This document shows positions 1 to 7,712 of a stretch of DNA of 10,779 nt, one piece after another (position 1 is the first letter of the stretch; each line of letters starts with the position of its first letter). This stretch comes from Polyangiaceae bacterium (GTDB taxonomy: Bacteria > Myxococcota_A > Polyangia > Polyangiales > Polyangiaceae): the NCBI GenBank assembly GCA_025934595.1, contig JAICXU010000042.1:1-10779 (forward strand), given 5' to 3'. The notes beneath the pieces are model-generated. The model was not told the DNA's origin, ran no database searches, and was given only the letters and a program-made list of their open reading frames with translations. The position numbers and the translations under genes were made by a program.

Positions 1-2
1 AG

Positions 3-431
3 GTCAGCACGAAGACGAAAGAGGAGCCCGTCTCCGTGCCGAATCCTTTCGAGGCTGAGCGAAGCTTCGCCGACATGGCGCCCGCGACGGCGGCGCCCAA
101 GGGAACGCTCGTCCCCGCTAGCGATCGCGGCTTGCCGGACGCGGGGCCAATCGAGTCCGCCTCGGCGCCGAAGCTCACGGAGACGGTGGGTCCGGACAAG
201 CGCGCGCGCAAGGCGAGCGAAAAAGCTGCTTCGCCCGCGACGCAGGAAGACTCGGAAAAAGAAGACCGATTGGCGTCGACGAGCCCCGGAATGCGAGCGC
301 CGAATTTCGAGCGCTCCTCGGCGTCGATTCCACCCGCGAAGACGAGCAAGGCGCTCCTCGTGATCGTCGCGCTCATCAGCGCCGGCGTCGCGCTCGCGAT
401 CGCAGCCGTCGTCAGCTCGATGATGAAATGA
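3..431 (+). CDS. C-terminal part of an unidentified protein with a C-terminal membrane helix (5' end outside window)
   Basis: The reading frame is open from the left edge and ends at TGA 429-431, giving 142 visible residues. A GTG at 36 could be mistaken for the start, but the frame runs through it without a stop, so the gene very probably begins outside the window. The visible part is low-complexity, rich in Ala, Ser, Pro, Lys and Glu, and looks like a disordered linker. It ends in one hydrophobic segment over roughly the last 26 residues (ALLVIVALISAGVALAIAAV), followed only by SSMMK. This suggests a protein anchored at its C-terminus with the linker in the cytoplasm. In GC-rich deltaproteobacteria such tails occur on Ser/Thr kinases and on zinc-ribbon or GYF-type proteins, but no catalytic domain is visible and no function is assigned. 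It converges with the kinase gene across 27 bases. Confidence 0.75.
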   Translation, partial: VSTKTKEEPVSVPNPFEAERSFADMAPATAAPKGTLVPASDRGLPDAGPIESASAPKLTETVGPDKRARKASEKAASPATQEDSEKEDRLASTSPGMRAPNFERSSASIPPAKTSKALLVIVALISAGVALAIAAVVSSMMK

Positions 432-458
432 TCGGCGCGCGTCGCAGGCGCGTCGCCA

Positions 459-2561
459 TCAAGCTGCTTTCCTCAAAAGCGAGCGAACGGCGTGCGCGAT
501 TTCGTCGGCGGTGAAGGGCTTGTTGAGGAACGCCGTGCGCTCGCCGAAGTCGCCTTCGCGCATCGATGGATGCTCCGTGTATCCCGAGATGTAGAGCGCA
601 GGAAGCTCCGGCCGACCTTCGCGCAAATGCCTGACGACCGCGACGCCGTCCATGCCTGGCATCACGAGATCGGTCACGACCATGTCGAACGCGTGAGCGC
701 TGCGGAAGCGACACACGGCATCCTCGCCGTCGTTGGCCTGCACGACCGTGTATCCGCGTCGCTCGAGCGCTTGCGTGACGGCACGGCGCACGTGGGGATC
801 GTCTTCGACGAGTAACACGCGCTCGGATCCCACGGCGCCCATGCGCTGACTGGTGCGCTCGATGCAAAGCGCCGGCTCGTCGACTCGGGGAAGAAACACG
901 TTGAACGAAGAGCCGTGTCCGATTTCGCTCACCACGTGCACGACGCCGCCGCTCTGTTTTACGATGCCGAACACGGTGGCGAGCCCGAGCCCGGTTCCCT
1001 TTCCGACCGCCTTCGTCGTGAAAAATGGCTCGAAAATGCGCGCGACGGTTTCGGCATCCATACCCGTGCCGTCGTCGCTCACCGTGAGCACGACGCAGTC
1101 GCTGCCGATTTCGGAGGGCGCTGCATTCGCATTCTGCGTGCGAATGGTCACACGACCGCCAGGCGGGAGCGCGTCGCGCGCGTTGACGACGAGGTTCATG
1201 ATGACTTGCTCGAGCTGTCCCGGATCCGCTTTCACGGAAGCGAGCAGCGGATCGAGCTCGAGCTCGAGCTTCACGTCTTCGCCGATGATTCGTCGCAGCA
1301 TGCGATCCATTTCGGAGACGACGACGTTGAGCGACAGCACGCGCGGCTGCAGCACCTGCCGGCGACTGAACGCGAGAAGCTGGTGGGTGAGCGATGCGGC
1401 GCGAGCTGCCGCCGACTCGATTTCCTCGAGCAACGATTTCAGCTGCTCGTCCTCGCCAACTTGCTCTTTCGCGTAATCGGCGTCGGCGAGGATCACGGCG
1501 AGGATGTTGTTGAAGTCGTGAGCGATGCCCCCGGCCAGCCAACCCACGGCTTCCATTTTTTGTGACGGCCGCAGTTGCTCCTCGAGGCGCAGCTTCTCGG
1601 TGACGTCGACGTTCTGCGCAAGAACGGCTCGACGTCCGCCGACCGTGATCAGGTGCGAGGTGATCTCGAGATCGAGCGTGGACCCGTCTTTTCGACGATG
1701 CTGCTTCATGCCTCGCCACCGCACTGCTCGCCCGCTCGCACGAGAGGGGGGCGCTACGCTCGCAACCTGCCGCAGCTCGGGATCGTCGCGCTCGACTTTC
1801 AAGTCGGTCATGGTGCGCGCGAGAAGCTCGGTCTCCGTGTAGCCATAGAGCTGCAGCGCCGCGTCGTTGGCTTGGAGGATTTCGAGGGTCGCCGGATCGA
1901 ACAAAATGATCGGCAAAGGCATTCCGTCGAAGAGAACGCGGTAACGCTCTTCGGAACGGCGCAGCTCACTCGCGGCTCGTTCGATTTCCTCTTCCGCCTT
2001 TCGCTGCGTGGTCACGTCGCGCACGACGGTGAGCCATGCCGGCGCACCGTCGAACAGGATCGCGCTGCTACCACCCTCGACGATGGCGACCGCACCGTCA
2101 CGACGAACCCAGCGCGCTTCCACGAGGCCAATGTCCTTGCCTTCGACTTGCATCTCGCGGCATCGCACGAGACGTTCGACATCGTCGGGATGGAGGTGGG
2201 CGAGGCTCGAAGCTCCCACGAGCTCTGCGGCATCGGGAATTCCGAGCAAATCGGCCATTGCCGCGTTCGCGTAGAGGATGGTGTGTCCCGCACGAACGAA
2301 AATGGAGTCAGGCGATCGTTCGACGAGACCCTTGAAGCTGGCTTCGCTGCGAGCGAGACGCGCGCAGACGTCCTGCATCTCGCGGGACGAAACCATGAGC
2401 GATCGCTCGATCGTGTAGCGATCTTGATCCGCCTGCTCGTACGTTCGCGTGATGCGCTCGATGAGGCGCTTCCACTGCTCGGCGTTCGGCGGAGAGCCCG
2501 CATCTACCGAGAGCTTTCGGAGCTGACGCTGCAGGAGCGGATGCACGCGTGCGCCCGTCAC
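459..2561 (-). CDS. Hybrid sensor histidine kinase, PAS-PAS-HisKA-HATPase-REC, partner of the FIST protein
   Basis: This 700-aa protein is probably cytoplasmic, with no signal peptide or membrane helix. A helical N-terminal stretch (residues 1-70, with the segment AEQWKRLIERITRTYEQADQ) precedes PAS1 (about 72-185) and PAS2 (about 203-325). The dimerisation/phosphoacceptor domain (about 330-400) carries the H-box AGGIAHDFNN with His348. The ATPase domain (about 443-558) shows the N-box MNLVVNARDA, DDGTGMD, FEPFFTTK and GKGTGLGLA. The C-terminal receiver (about 581-697) has acidic residues E586, D587 and D588, phosphoacceptor D631 in VVTDLVMPGMDG, S659 and K681. All catalytic residues are present. 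The GTG start at 2561 overlaps the FIST gene's TGA (GTGA) and has no clear Shine-Dalgarno, so translation is probably coupled. An open frame continues upstream to 3725, but there it is Arg-rich and antiparallel in style to the FIST frame, so it is not coding. The input signal probably comes through the FIST protein, which is an inference. No output regulator is visible nearby. Confidence 0.93.
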   Translation of the reverse strand: MTGARVHPLLQRQLRKLSVDAGSPPNAEQWKRLIERITRTYEQADQDRYTIERSLMVSSREMQDVCARLARSEASFKGLVERSPDSIFVRAGHTILYANAAMADLLGIPDAAELVGASSLAHLHPDDVERLVRCREMQVEGKDIGLVEARWVRRDGAVAIVEGGSSAILFDGAPAWLTVVRDVTTQRKAEEEIERAASELRRSEERYRVLFDGMPLPIILFDPATLEILQANDAALQLYGYTETELLARTMTDLKVERDDPELRQVASVAPPSRASGRAVRWRGMKQHRRKDGSTLDLEITSHLITVGGRRAVLAQNVDVTEKLRLEEQLRPSQKMEAVGWLAGGIAHDFNNILAVILADADYAKEQVGEDEQLKSLLEEIESAAARAASLTHQLLAFSRRQVLQPRVLSLNVVVSEMDRMLRRIIGEDVKLELELDPLLASVKADPGQLEQVIMNLVVNARDALPPGGRVTIRTQNANAAPSEIGSDCVVLTVSDDGTGMDAETVARIFEPFFTTKAVGKGTGLGLATVFGIVKQSGGVVHVVSEIGHGSSFNVFLPRVDEPALCIERTSQRMGAVGSERVLLVEDDPHVRRAVTQALERRGYTVVQANDGEDAVCRFRSAHAFDMVVTDLVMPGMDGVAVVRHLREGRPELPALYISGYTEHPSMREGDFGERTAFLNKPFTADEIAHAVRSLLRKAA

Positions 2562-3697
2562 CGCTCGGAAACGGTCGTGAGCGTCATGGTCTGGTTGTGG
2601 AGATCGCACGCGCCGGTCGTGAAGGGCGAGATCTCTCCGTAACTGTAAAAACCGACCTGTTTGGCTTCGGACGGCAGCACGTCGCGCACGGCTTCGATCT
2701 CTTCTTCCGTGCGCTCGCCGAGAACGAGCCGGCGCCCCACGCAGCTGATCGCGAGGGAGAGAATGGGCGCGCCTTCGGTCCAAACGCCGCTCGCCATCGT
2801 GGCGGCACCGGATGCACCCATCACGAGCCGATCGAAATTTGCGCGCATCAACTGCGCGAGCGATCCCACGGGCATGTCGCCTGCGAACGTGATCGATTGT
2901 TCTTCCTCGTTCACGGCGAGGATCGTGCGAACGAGCTGCTTCTCGTCGTCTTCGCGACCGCGCACGGCGAGCGGGAAGAGAAGAGCGGTCGCCGGAATGC
3001 CCGCCGCGCGATCGCCGAGATACTCTTTGTACAGCTTGAGAGCGGGTTTGCCGTCGAGCTCGTGGAGGACATTGCCGACCGCTTTGGTGATGCGACGCTC
3101 GGGACCGAAAATATCCCAACCGCCTTTGGAGCCGTGGGTGATCTGCGCGCGTTCGCCGTAAATTCCGAGCGCCGCGACGCGCTCGGCGCCGACGACGTCG
3201 CCATCGAAAACCCACGTCCGTTGAAAACGCTCGCCGTCCGCGGCGAGGCCACCGGTCACGCTCACGGATTCGGGCGTCGCGGAGCTCACGCCGCGAACGA
3301 GCTCGCTGCCATTGACGTGAAGCCCTTCGCTCAAGAGGAAGATGGCGCGCAAGTCGGGTGCGGCGAGCCGGCGCGCGATCTCTTCGCCGGCGCGAAAGGA
3401 TTGGGTGCCCGGACCGATGGTCGTCGATGCGGTCCGCACCGCACCCTGCTCCATGCGCCCGACGGCGACGACGATCGAGTCGTCTTGAACCGAGTCTTTG
3501 TAGATCTCGCCGGCCGTCGAGCAGCCGAGGATGCGCGACCGCGGAAAGGCCCGGCGAAGCTCGAGGAGCGCGGACGGATTTTCGCAGAACGCGGCGCCGC
3601 CGAAACAGACGAGGAACGTCGAATCGGAATCGAGACCCGTCGGCAGGTCCGAGGACCACCCGGAATTTCGCTGAAAGAAAGTCGTTTCGAGCTGCAT
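2558..3697 (-). CDS. FIST-domain sensory protein (FIST_N + FIST_C)
   Basis: This 379-aa soluble protein has no signal peptide. FIST domains are proposed small-ligand sensors, possibly for amino acids, that feed signalling proteins such as histidine kinases and methyl-accepting proteins. The FIST_N half (about 25-225) contains LVCFGGAAFCEN, the strand-turn ILGCSTAGEIY (57-67) and VTGGLAADGERFQ (147-159). The FIST_C half (about 225-375) ends with the family-typical YGEISPF...GACDLHNQTMTLT. The ATG at 3697 is preceded by AAGAGGGGAG, a good Shine-Dalgarno, though about 13 bases away. No ATG or GTG lies closer. The stop overlaps the kinase start by 3 bases, so the sensor and kinase are separate polypeptides made from one message. 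The gene lies behind the ribosomal operon terminator and so should have its own promoter. The ligand is unknown. Confidence 0.9.
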   Translation of the reverse strand: MQLETTFFQRNSGWSSDLPTGLDSDSTFLVCFGGAAFCENPSALLELRRAFPRSRILGCSTAGEIYKDSVQDDSIVVAVGRMEQGAVRTASTTIGPGTQSFRAGEEIARRLAAPDLRAIFLLSEGLHVNGSELVRGVSSATPESVSVTGGLAADGERFQRTWVFDGDVVGAERVAALGIYGERAQITHGSKGGWDIFGPERRITKAVGNVLHELDGKPALKLYKEYLGDRAAGIPATALLFPLAVRGREDDEKQLVRTILAVNEEEQSITFAGDMPVGSLAQLMRANFDRLVMGASGAATMASGVWTEGAPILSLAISCVGRRLVLGERTEEEIEAVRDVLPSEAKQVGFYSYGEISPFTTGACDLHNQTMTLTTVSER

Positions 3698-3834
3698 GTC
3701 GTCGTCGGCGCTCCCCTCTTGCCAACGATAGAACGGCCGGATCGCAGGGGTTCTTTAGGGGGAACCGGGACCCGTCCGGTTTTGACGCCCGGCCGCCTGG
3801 ACGGGTCGCGATTGCGGTCGCGATCGTCCAGAAC
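3698..3834 (-). promoter_or_regulatory. Leader/upstream region of the FIST-kinase genes with inverted and direct repeats
   Basis: This region lies between the ribosomal terminator and the FIST start and contains no gene. It holds a perfect 9-bp inverted repeat, GACCCGTCC at 3769-3777 and GGACGGGTC at 3799-3807, with a 21-base spacer. A 9-bp direct repeat, GGTCGCGAT, sits at 3804-3812 and 3816-3824, one helical turn plus about 1.5 bases apart. The two repeat sets overlap. A promoter for the FIST-kinase pair must lie here if the terminator works. A weak -10-like TATCGT lies on the minus strand near 3725-3730, but I see no convincing -35 box. The repeats are directly visible; a role as operator or RNA leader structure is an inference. 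Confidence 0.4.
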
Positions 3835-3869
3835 GAAAAAAGCCGAAGCGTCCATGACGCTCCGGCTTT
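3835..3869 (-). terminator. Rho-independent terminator of the spc/alpha ribosomal operon
   Basis: Read on the minus strand, an 11-bp stem (GCCGGAGCGTC with GACGCTTCGGC, including one G-U pair) closes over a 3-base ATG loop, and three A-T pairs extend its base. Six U follow directly (complement of 3836-3841). It lies 30 bases after the rpsK stop and before the FIST gene. This is a textbook intrinsic terminator for the minus direction. In the plus direction the tract is only three T and the G-U pair becomes an A-C mismatch, so plus-strand function is doubtful. Confidence 0.92.
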
Positions 3870-3899
3870 CGACGACCTCGCAATCAGCGCGAGTGAGGC

Positions 3900-4331
3900 T
3901 TACACGCGGCGGCGCTTCGGCGGGCGGCACCCGTTGTGCGGCACCGGCGTCACGTCGCGAATCAGCGTGACCTTGAATCCGCTCGTCTGCAGCGCACGCA
4001 GCGCGCTTTCGCGGCCGGCTCCCGGACCCTTCACGAAGACGGCGATGCTGCGCATCCCGTGCTCCATCGCGCGACGTGCGGCTTCTTCCGCGGCGAGCTG
4101 CGCCGCGAACGGCGTCGATTTGCGCGAGCCCTTGAAGCCACGCGAGCCCGCCGACGACCACGCGACGGTGTTGCCGTTGACGTCGGTGATGGTGACGACG
4201 GTGTTGTTGAAGGTCGATTGAATGTGCGCGATGCCGGTCGCGACGTTCTTCTTGACCTTCTTCTTTTGCGGCTTGCCCTTCGGCGGTGCGACGGAGGGAG
4301 AGCCTGCGGCTGCTGTTTTCGCGGTTGCCAT
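3900..4331 (-). CDS. rpsK: 30S ribosomal protein S11
   Basis: S11 sits on the platform of the small subunit near the mRNA exit and the E site. This copy has 143 aa against about 129 in E. coli, the excess being an Ala/Pro/Lys-rich N-terminal extension (residues 1-28) that is probably disordered. The conserved core begins near residue 30 with GIAHIQSTFNNTVVTITD. SSAGSRGFKGSRKSTPFAAQ follows, and the protein ends in the signature DVTPVPHNGCRPPKRRRV. The ATG at 4331 has only a weak AGAGAAC Shine-Dalgarno, and the gene lies 26 bases after rpsM, so coupling is likely. It is the last gene of the operon: the terminator at 3835-3869 follows. In most proteobacteria rpsD, rpoA and rplQ come next, and they are absent here. 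Confidence 0.97.
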   Translation of the reverse strand: MATAKTAAAGSPSVAPPKGKPQKKKVKKNVATGIAHIQSTFNNTVVTITDVNGNTVAWSSAGSRGFKGSRKSTPFAAQLAAEEAARRAMEHGMRSIAVFVKGPGAGRESALRALQTSGFKVTLIRDVTPVPHNGCRPPKRRRV

Positions 4332-4357
4332 GATGTTCTCTATTTTCTTTCTTTAAC

Positions 4358-4738
4358 TCAGACCGGCTTCTTCACGGCGCGAGCGAGCACGCCCTTACGC
4401 GGACCTTTGCGCGTGCGCGCATTCGTGTGCGTGCGCTGGCCATGCACCGGAAGCCCTTTGCGATGGCGCAGACCGCGGTAGCAGCCGATGTCCATCAAGC
4501 GCTTGATGTTCGTCTGCACCTCACGACGCAAATCGCCTTCGACCTTGTAGTCGGTCTCGAGGAGATCGCGGATCTTCTTGATCTCGGTCTCGGTGAGCTC
4601 CTCGGTCTTCTTCGTGGGCGGGATGCCTGCTTTTTTGCAGATCTCGCGCGCGGTCGCCTGGCCGATTCCGTAAAGATACGGAAGCGAATACGCGACGTGC
4701 TTGTGACGGGGGAGGTCGACTCCTGCGATGCGTGCCAT
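4358..4738 (-). CDS. rpsM: 30S ribosomal protein S13
   Basis: S13 is in the head of the small subunit, contacts P-site tRNA through its C-terminal tail, and forms inter-subunit bridges with L5. The 126-aa length is slightly above E. coli S13 (118 aa). The start MARIAGVDLPRHKHV is family-typical. A helix-turn-helix-like segment GIGQATAREICKKAGI and the signature RGLRHRKGLPVHGQRTHTNA follow. The basic tail TRKGPRKGVLARAVKKPV is the tRNA-contacting end. The ATG at 4738 has a weak purine-rich leader (AAAGAGAGAAACG). The gene lies 33 bases after rpmJ, and that gap contains a tandem 8-bp duplication. Confidence 0.97.
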   Translation of the reverse strand: MARIAGVDLPRHKHVAYSLPYLYGIGQATAREICKKAGIPPTKKTEELTETEIKKIRDLLETDYKVEGDLRREVQTNIKRLMDIGCYRGLRHRKGLPVHGQRTHTNARTRKGPRKGVLARAVKKPV

Positions 4739-4755
4739 TTTTCGTTTCTCTCTTT

Positions 4756-4771
4756 AGCTCTGAAGCTCTGA
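4756..4771. repeat. Tandem 8-bp duplication in the rpmJ-rpsM gap
   Basis: AGCTCTGA occurs twice back to back (4756-4763 and 4764-4771), immediately after the rpmJ stop. It fills half of the gap before rpsM. It does not match the rpsM ribosome-binding region, which lies closer to the start. It is probably a simple slippage duplication; no function is evident. Confidence 0.7.
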
Positions 4772-4885
4772 TTAACCCTGGCGCTGCTTGTGGCGCGGGT
4801 TTTCGCAAATGATGCGCACGGTGCCCTTGCGGCGGACGACCTTGCACTTGTCACAAATCTTTTTGACGCTCGGGCGGACTTTCAT
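4772..4885 (-). CDS. rpmJ: 50S ribosomal protein L36, zinc-binding (C+) type
   Basis: This 37-aa protein reads MKVRPSVKKICDKCKVV and ends HKQRQG, which is the normal L36 length. Cys11, Cys14, Cys27 and His32 form the CCCH zinc ribbon, so this is the zinc-dependent C+ form rather than the cysteine-free form made in zinc starvation. L36 is a small late-assembly protein near the base of the L7/L12 stalk in the large subunit. The start is the ATG at 4885 and the stop TAA is at 4772-4774. There is no strong Shine-Dalgarno (a weak GAGAA only). The preceding 58-base gap after infA contains a hairpin repeat shared with the rplR-rpsE gap. Placement between infA and rpsM is the usual bacterial order. 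Confidence 0.96.
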   Translation of the reverse strand: MKVRPSVKKICDKCKVVRRKGTVRIICENPRHKQRQG

Positions 4886-4912
4886 TGGATTCTCGTTCGC
4901 TGATTTCTTGTC

Positions 4913-4935
4913 AGCGCGCAGGCTTGCGCGCGTCT
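4913..4935. repeat. 23-bp intergenic hairpin element, copy 1 (infA-rpmJ gap)
   Basis: The core GCGCGCA-GGCT-TGCGCGC (4914-4931) is a perfect 7-bp inverted repeat with a 4-base loop. The full 23-bp block is identical to 8562-8584. It lies in the infA-rpmJ gap, on the 5' side of rpmJ. There is no U-tract, so it is not a terminator. It could be a REP-like palindromic element or an mRNA processing or stability hairpin; this is an inference. Confidence 0.75.
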
Positions 4936-4943
4936 AGCTAGGT

Positions 4944-5186
4944 TTACTTGTGTCGATACGTGATTCGACCGCGGCTCGGGTCGTAGGGGCTGACTTCGAC
5001 GGTGACGCGGTCGCCCGGCAAAATTCGGATGTAGAATTGACGCATTCTCCCGCTGATGGTGGCGAGGACGACCAAGCCGTTGTCGCATTTGACGCGAAAC
5101 ATCGCATTCGGCAGCGCCTCTTGCACGACGCCGTCGAATTCGAGCTTGTCCCCCTTCGGTTCTTTCCGTTCTCGCCGTTCGCTCAC
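4944..5186 (-). CDS. infA: Translation initiation factor IF-1
   Basis: IF-1 binds the A site of the small subunit during initiation, working with IF-2 and IF-3. This 80-aa OB-fold protein shows the family core EGV-type strand (FDGVVQEALPNAMFRV, about 17-32), GLVVLATISGRMRQFYIRIL and PGDRVTVEVSPYDPSRGRIT, ending YRHK. It is about 8 residues longer than the usual 72 because of a charged N-terminus (MSERRERKEPKGDK). The start is the GTG at 5186, supported by GGAG at 5192-5195 with 5-base spacing. The nearby ATG at 5191 is out of frame and reaches a stop after two codons. The gene follows adk by 46 bases, and map, often found between them, is absent. Confidence 0.96.
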   Translation of the reverse strand: MSERRERKEPKGDKLEFDGVVQEALPNAMFRVKCDNGLVVLATISGRMRQFYIRILPGDRVTVEVSPYDPSRGRITYRHK

Positions 5187-5191
5187 TCCAT

Positions 5192-5195
5192 CTCC
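5192..5195 (-). promoter_or_regulatory. Ribosome binding site deciding the infA GTG start
   Basis: GGAG on the minus strand lies 5 bases before GTG 5186. An ATG at 5191 touches the GGAG directly, is in another frame and hits TGA after one further codon, so the spacing and the frame both favour the GTG. Confidence 0.7.
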
Positions 5196-5232
5196 GTTCG
5201 TTTATCCGAGAAGCTCTCTCAGCGCCTGCTGG

Positions 5233-5867
5233 TTATTTCAGGCTCGTTGCTTCGAGCATGCGCTTCGTCACTTCATCCACTTTTCCGACCCCGTCGACTC
5301 GTTTCAGATTTCCCCGCGCCGAATAGAACGGCAAAAGCTCCGCCGTCATCTTTTCGTACGTGTCGAGGCGCTTTTTGACGACGTCCTCGTGATCGTCCGC
5401 GCGGTGCTCGAGGTCCTCTTCCCGAGTGCCCGCGGGAGGGGGGCTATACTTCAAATGGTAGATCTGTCCAGTGCGTTTGTCCGTGCGGCGCAGGACGGCA
5501 CGCTCGACCAAATGCTCGCGCGGCACCTCGATCGCCACCACGAGATCGATCTTCTGACCGCGCTTCTCGAGCATGGCATCGAGGGCGGTGGCTTGCGGAA
5601 CGGTGCGCGGAAAGCCGTCGAGCAAAAATCCATTTTCGCAGTCGTCCGCTTTCGTGCGTTCGTCGATGAGACCGATCACGACCTCGTCCGGAACGAGCGC
5701 GCCCGCCACCATTTTCGCGACGAGATCCTCCGGCAAACGACCTTCCGATTTCGCGGCGCGAAGCATGTCGCCCGTCGAAATTTGCGGAATCTCGGCCTTT
5801 TTACAGATGATTTTCGCTTGGGTGCCTTTGCCGGCTCCCGGCGGGCCCACCAAAACGAGGCGGAGGC

Positions 5868-5871
<4 letters not shown>
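5233..5871 (-). CDS. adk: Adenylate kinase
   Basis: This cytosolic enzyme interconverts ATP + AMP and 2 ADP. The 212-aa protein has the P-loop GPPGAGKGT (9-17), the AMP-binding segment ISTGDMLRAA (31-40), and DGFPRT (85-90) with the AMP-site Arg. The LID segment starts at LRRTDKRTGQIYHLKYSPPP (127-146). The LID has no four-cysteine zinc site, so it is the non-zinc Gram-negative type, as in E. coli. The conserved arginines RADDHEDVVKKRL (157-169) are present. The ATG at 5871 overlaps the secY stop by 4 bases (ATGA), indicating translational coupling. Linkage secY-adk is common in bacteria. It probably supplies nucleotide balance tied to growth rate, an inference from its operon. Confidence 0.97.
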
Positions 5872-7211
<1,340 letters not shown>

Positions 7212-7234
7212 TTCGCGCGCCTTTTTCTACTTTT

Positions 7235-7690
7235 TCAGGCCGCTGCCGTCGAGACGAGAAGCGTCTTGCCGCCCGCCTTCTCGATCTTCTGCTGCGCGCT
7301 CTTGGAGAACGAGTGCGCGGTGACGGTGAGCGATTTCGTGAGCTCGCCGTTGCCGAGGATCTTGATGCGGTCGCAGCGACCTTTGACGATGCCGCGATCA
7401 CGGAGCGAGGTCTCGTCGACCTTGGCGCCGGCGCCGAAGATTTCGAGCGAGCCCACGTTCACTTCCGCGACGCGAGCCGCGAATGCATTCGTGAAGCCGC
7501 GCTTCGGCAAGCGACGCGCGAGCGGAGTTTGGCCGCCTTCGAATCCGCGCTTGATGCCGTTGCGTGCGTACTGACCTTTTTGACCGCGACCGGCCGTCTT
7601 GCCGAGGCCGGAGCCCACGCCGCGACCTTTGCGGGTCTTCTTCTTCGTGGCGCCGTGCGGCTTGGCGAGCTTGCTGAGTGTGTCTGCCAT
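7235..7690 (-). CDS. rplO: 50S ribosomal protein L15
   Basis: L15 is a late-assembly protein of the large subunit whose long N-terminal extension reaches into 23S rRNA. The 151-aa protein starts MADTLSKLAKPHGATKKKTR and contains the Gly-rich signature GRGVGSGLGKTAGRGQKGQ (22-40) and FEGGQTPLARRLPKRGF (50-66). The C-terminal globular domain is VDETSLRDRGIVKG onward. The ATG at 7690 is preceded by an A/T-rich CGAAAAAAATT stretch with no recognisable Shine-Dalgarno; the nearest AGGAG is about 30 bases upstream. The 67-base gap after rpmD is the longest in the operon and holds competing hairpins, so initiation here may depend on RNA structure or coupling. Confidence 0.97.
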   Translation of the reverse strand: MADTLSKLAKPHGATKKKTRKGRGVGSGLGKTAGRGQKGQYARNGIKRGFEGGQTPLARRLPKRGFTNAFAARVAEVNVGSLEIFGAGAKVDETSLRDRGIVKGRCDRIKILGNGELTKSLTVTAHSFSKSAQQKIEKAGGKTLLVSTAAA

Positions 7691-7712
7691 AATTTTTTTC
7701 GAGCGGCGATCA

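Noticed and set aside
432..458. GC-rich repeat between the convergent genes as a bidirectional terminator
   Set aside because: The GGCGCG units repeat directly, but no long stem and no T-tract on either side can be formed.
1252..1270. GAGCTC tandem repeats in the kinase gene as a variable-length tract
   Set aside because: Only about three 6-bp units, encoding part of the normal KLELELDP segment before the ATPase domain; no sign of variation.
412..1719. A 435-codon minus-strand open frame inside the kinase gene
   Set aside because: It is Arg/His-rich, has no domain motif, and overlaps the kinase frame, which has all its catalytic boxes. GC-rich DNA produces such shadow frames.
2555..2570. 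Possible -1 frameshift fusing FIST and kinase into one protein
   Set aside because: The overlap geometry would allow a -1 shift, but there is no slippery heptamer before the stop, and the FIST_C end and kinase start both look complete. Stop-start coupling is simpler.
2549..3970. A 473-codon plus-strand frame opposite the FIST gene and the rpsK end
   Set aside because: It is antisense to the FIST gene, crosses the terminator hairpin, and shows no recognisable domain.
5183..5191. Two-codon upstream ORF (ATG GAG TGA) overlapping the infA start
   Set aside because: Its ATG directly touches the GGAG sequence, leaving no spacing for initiation, so it is probably coincidental.
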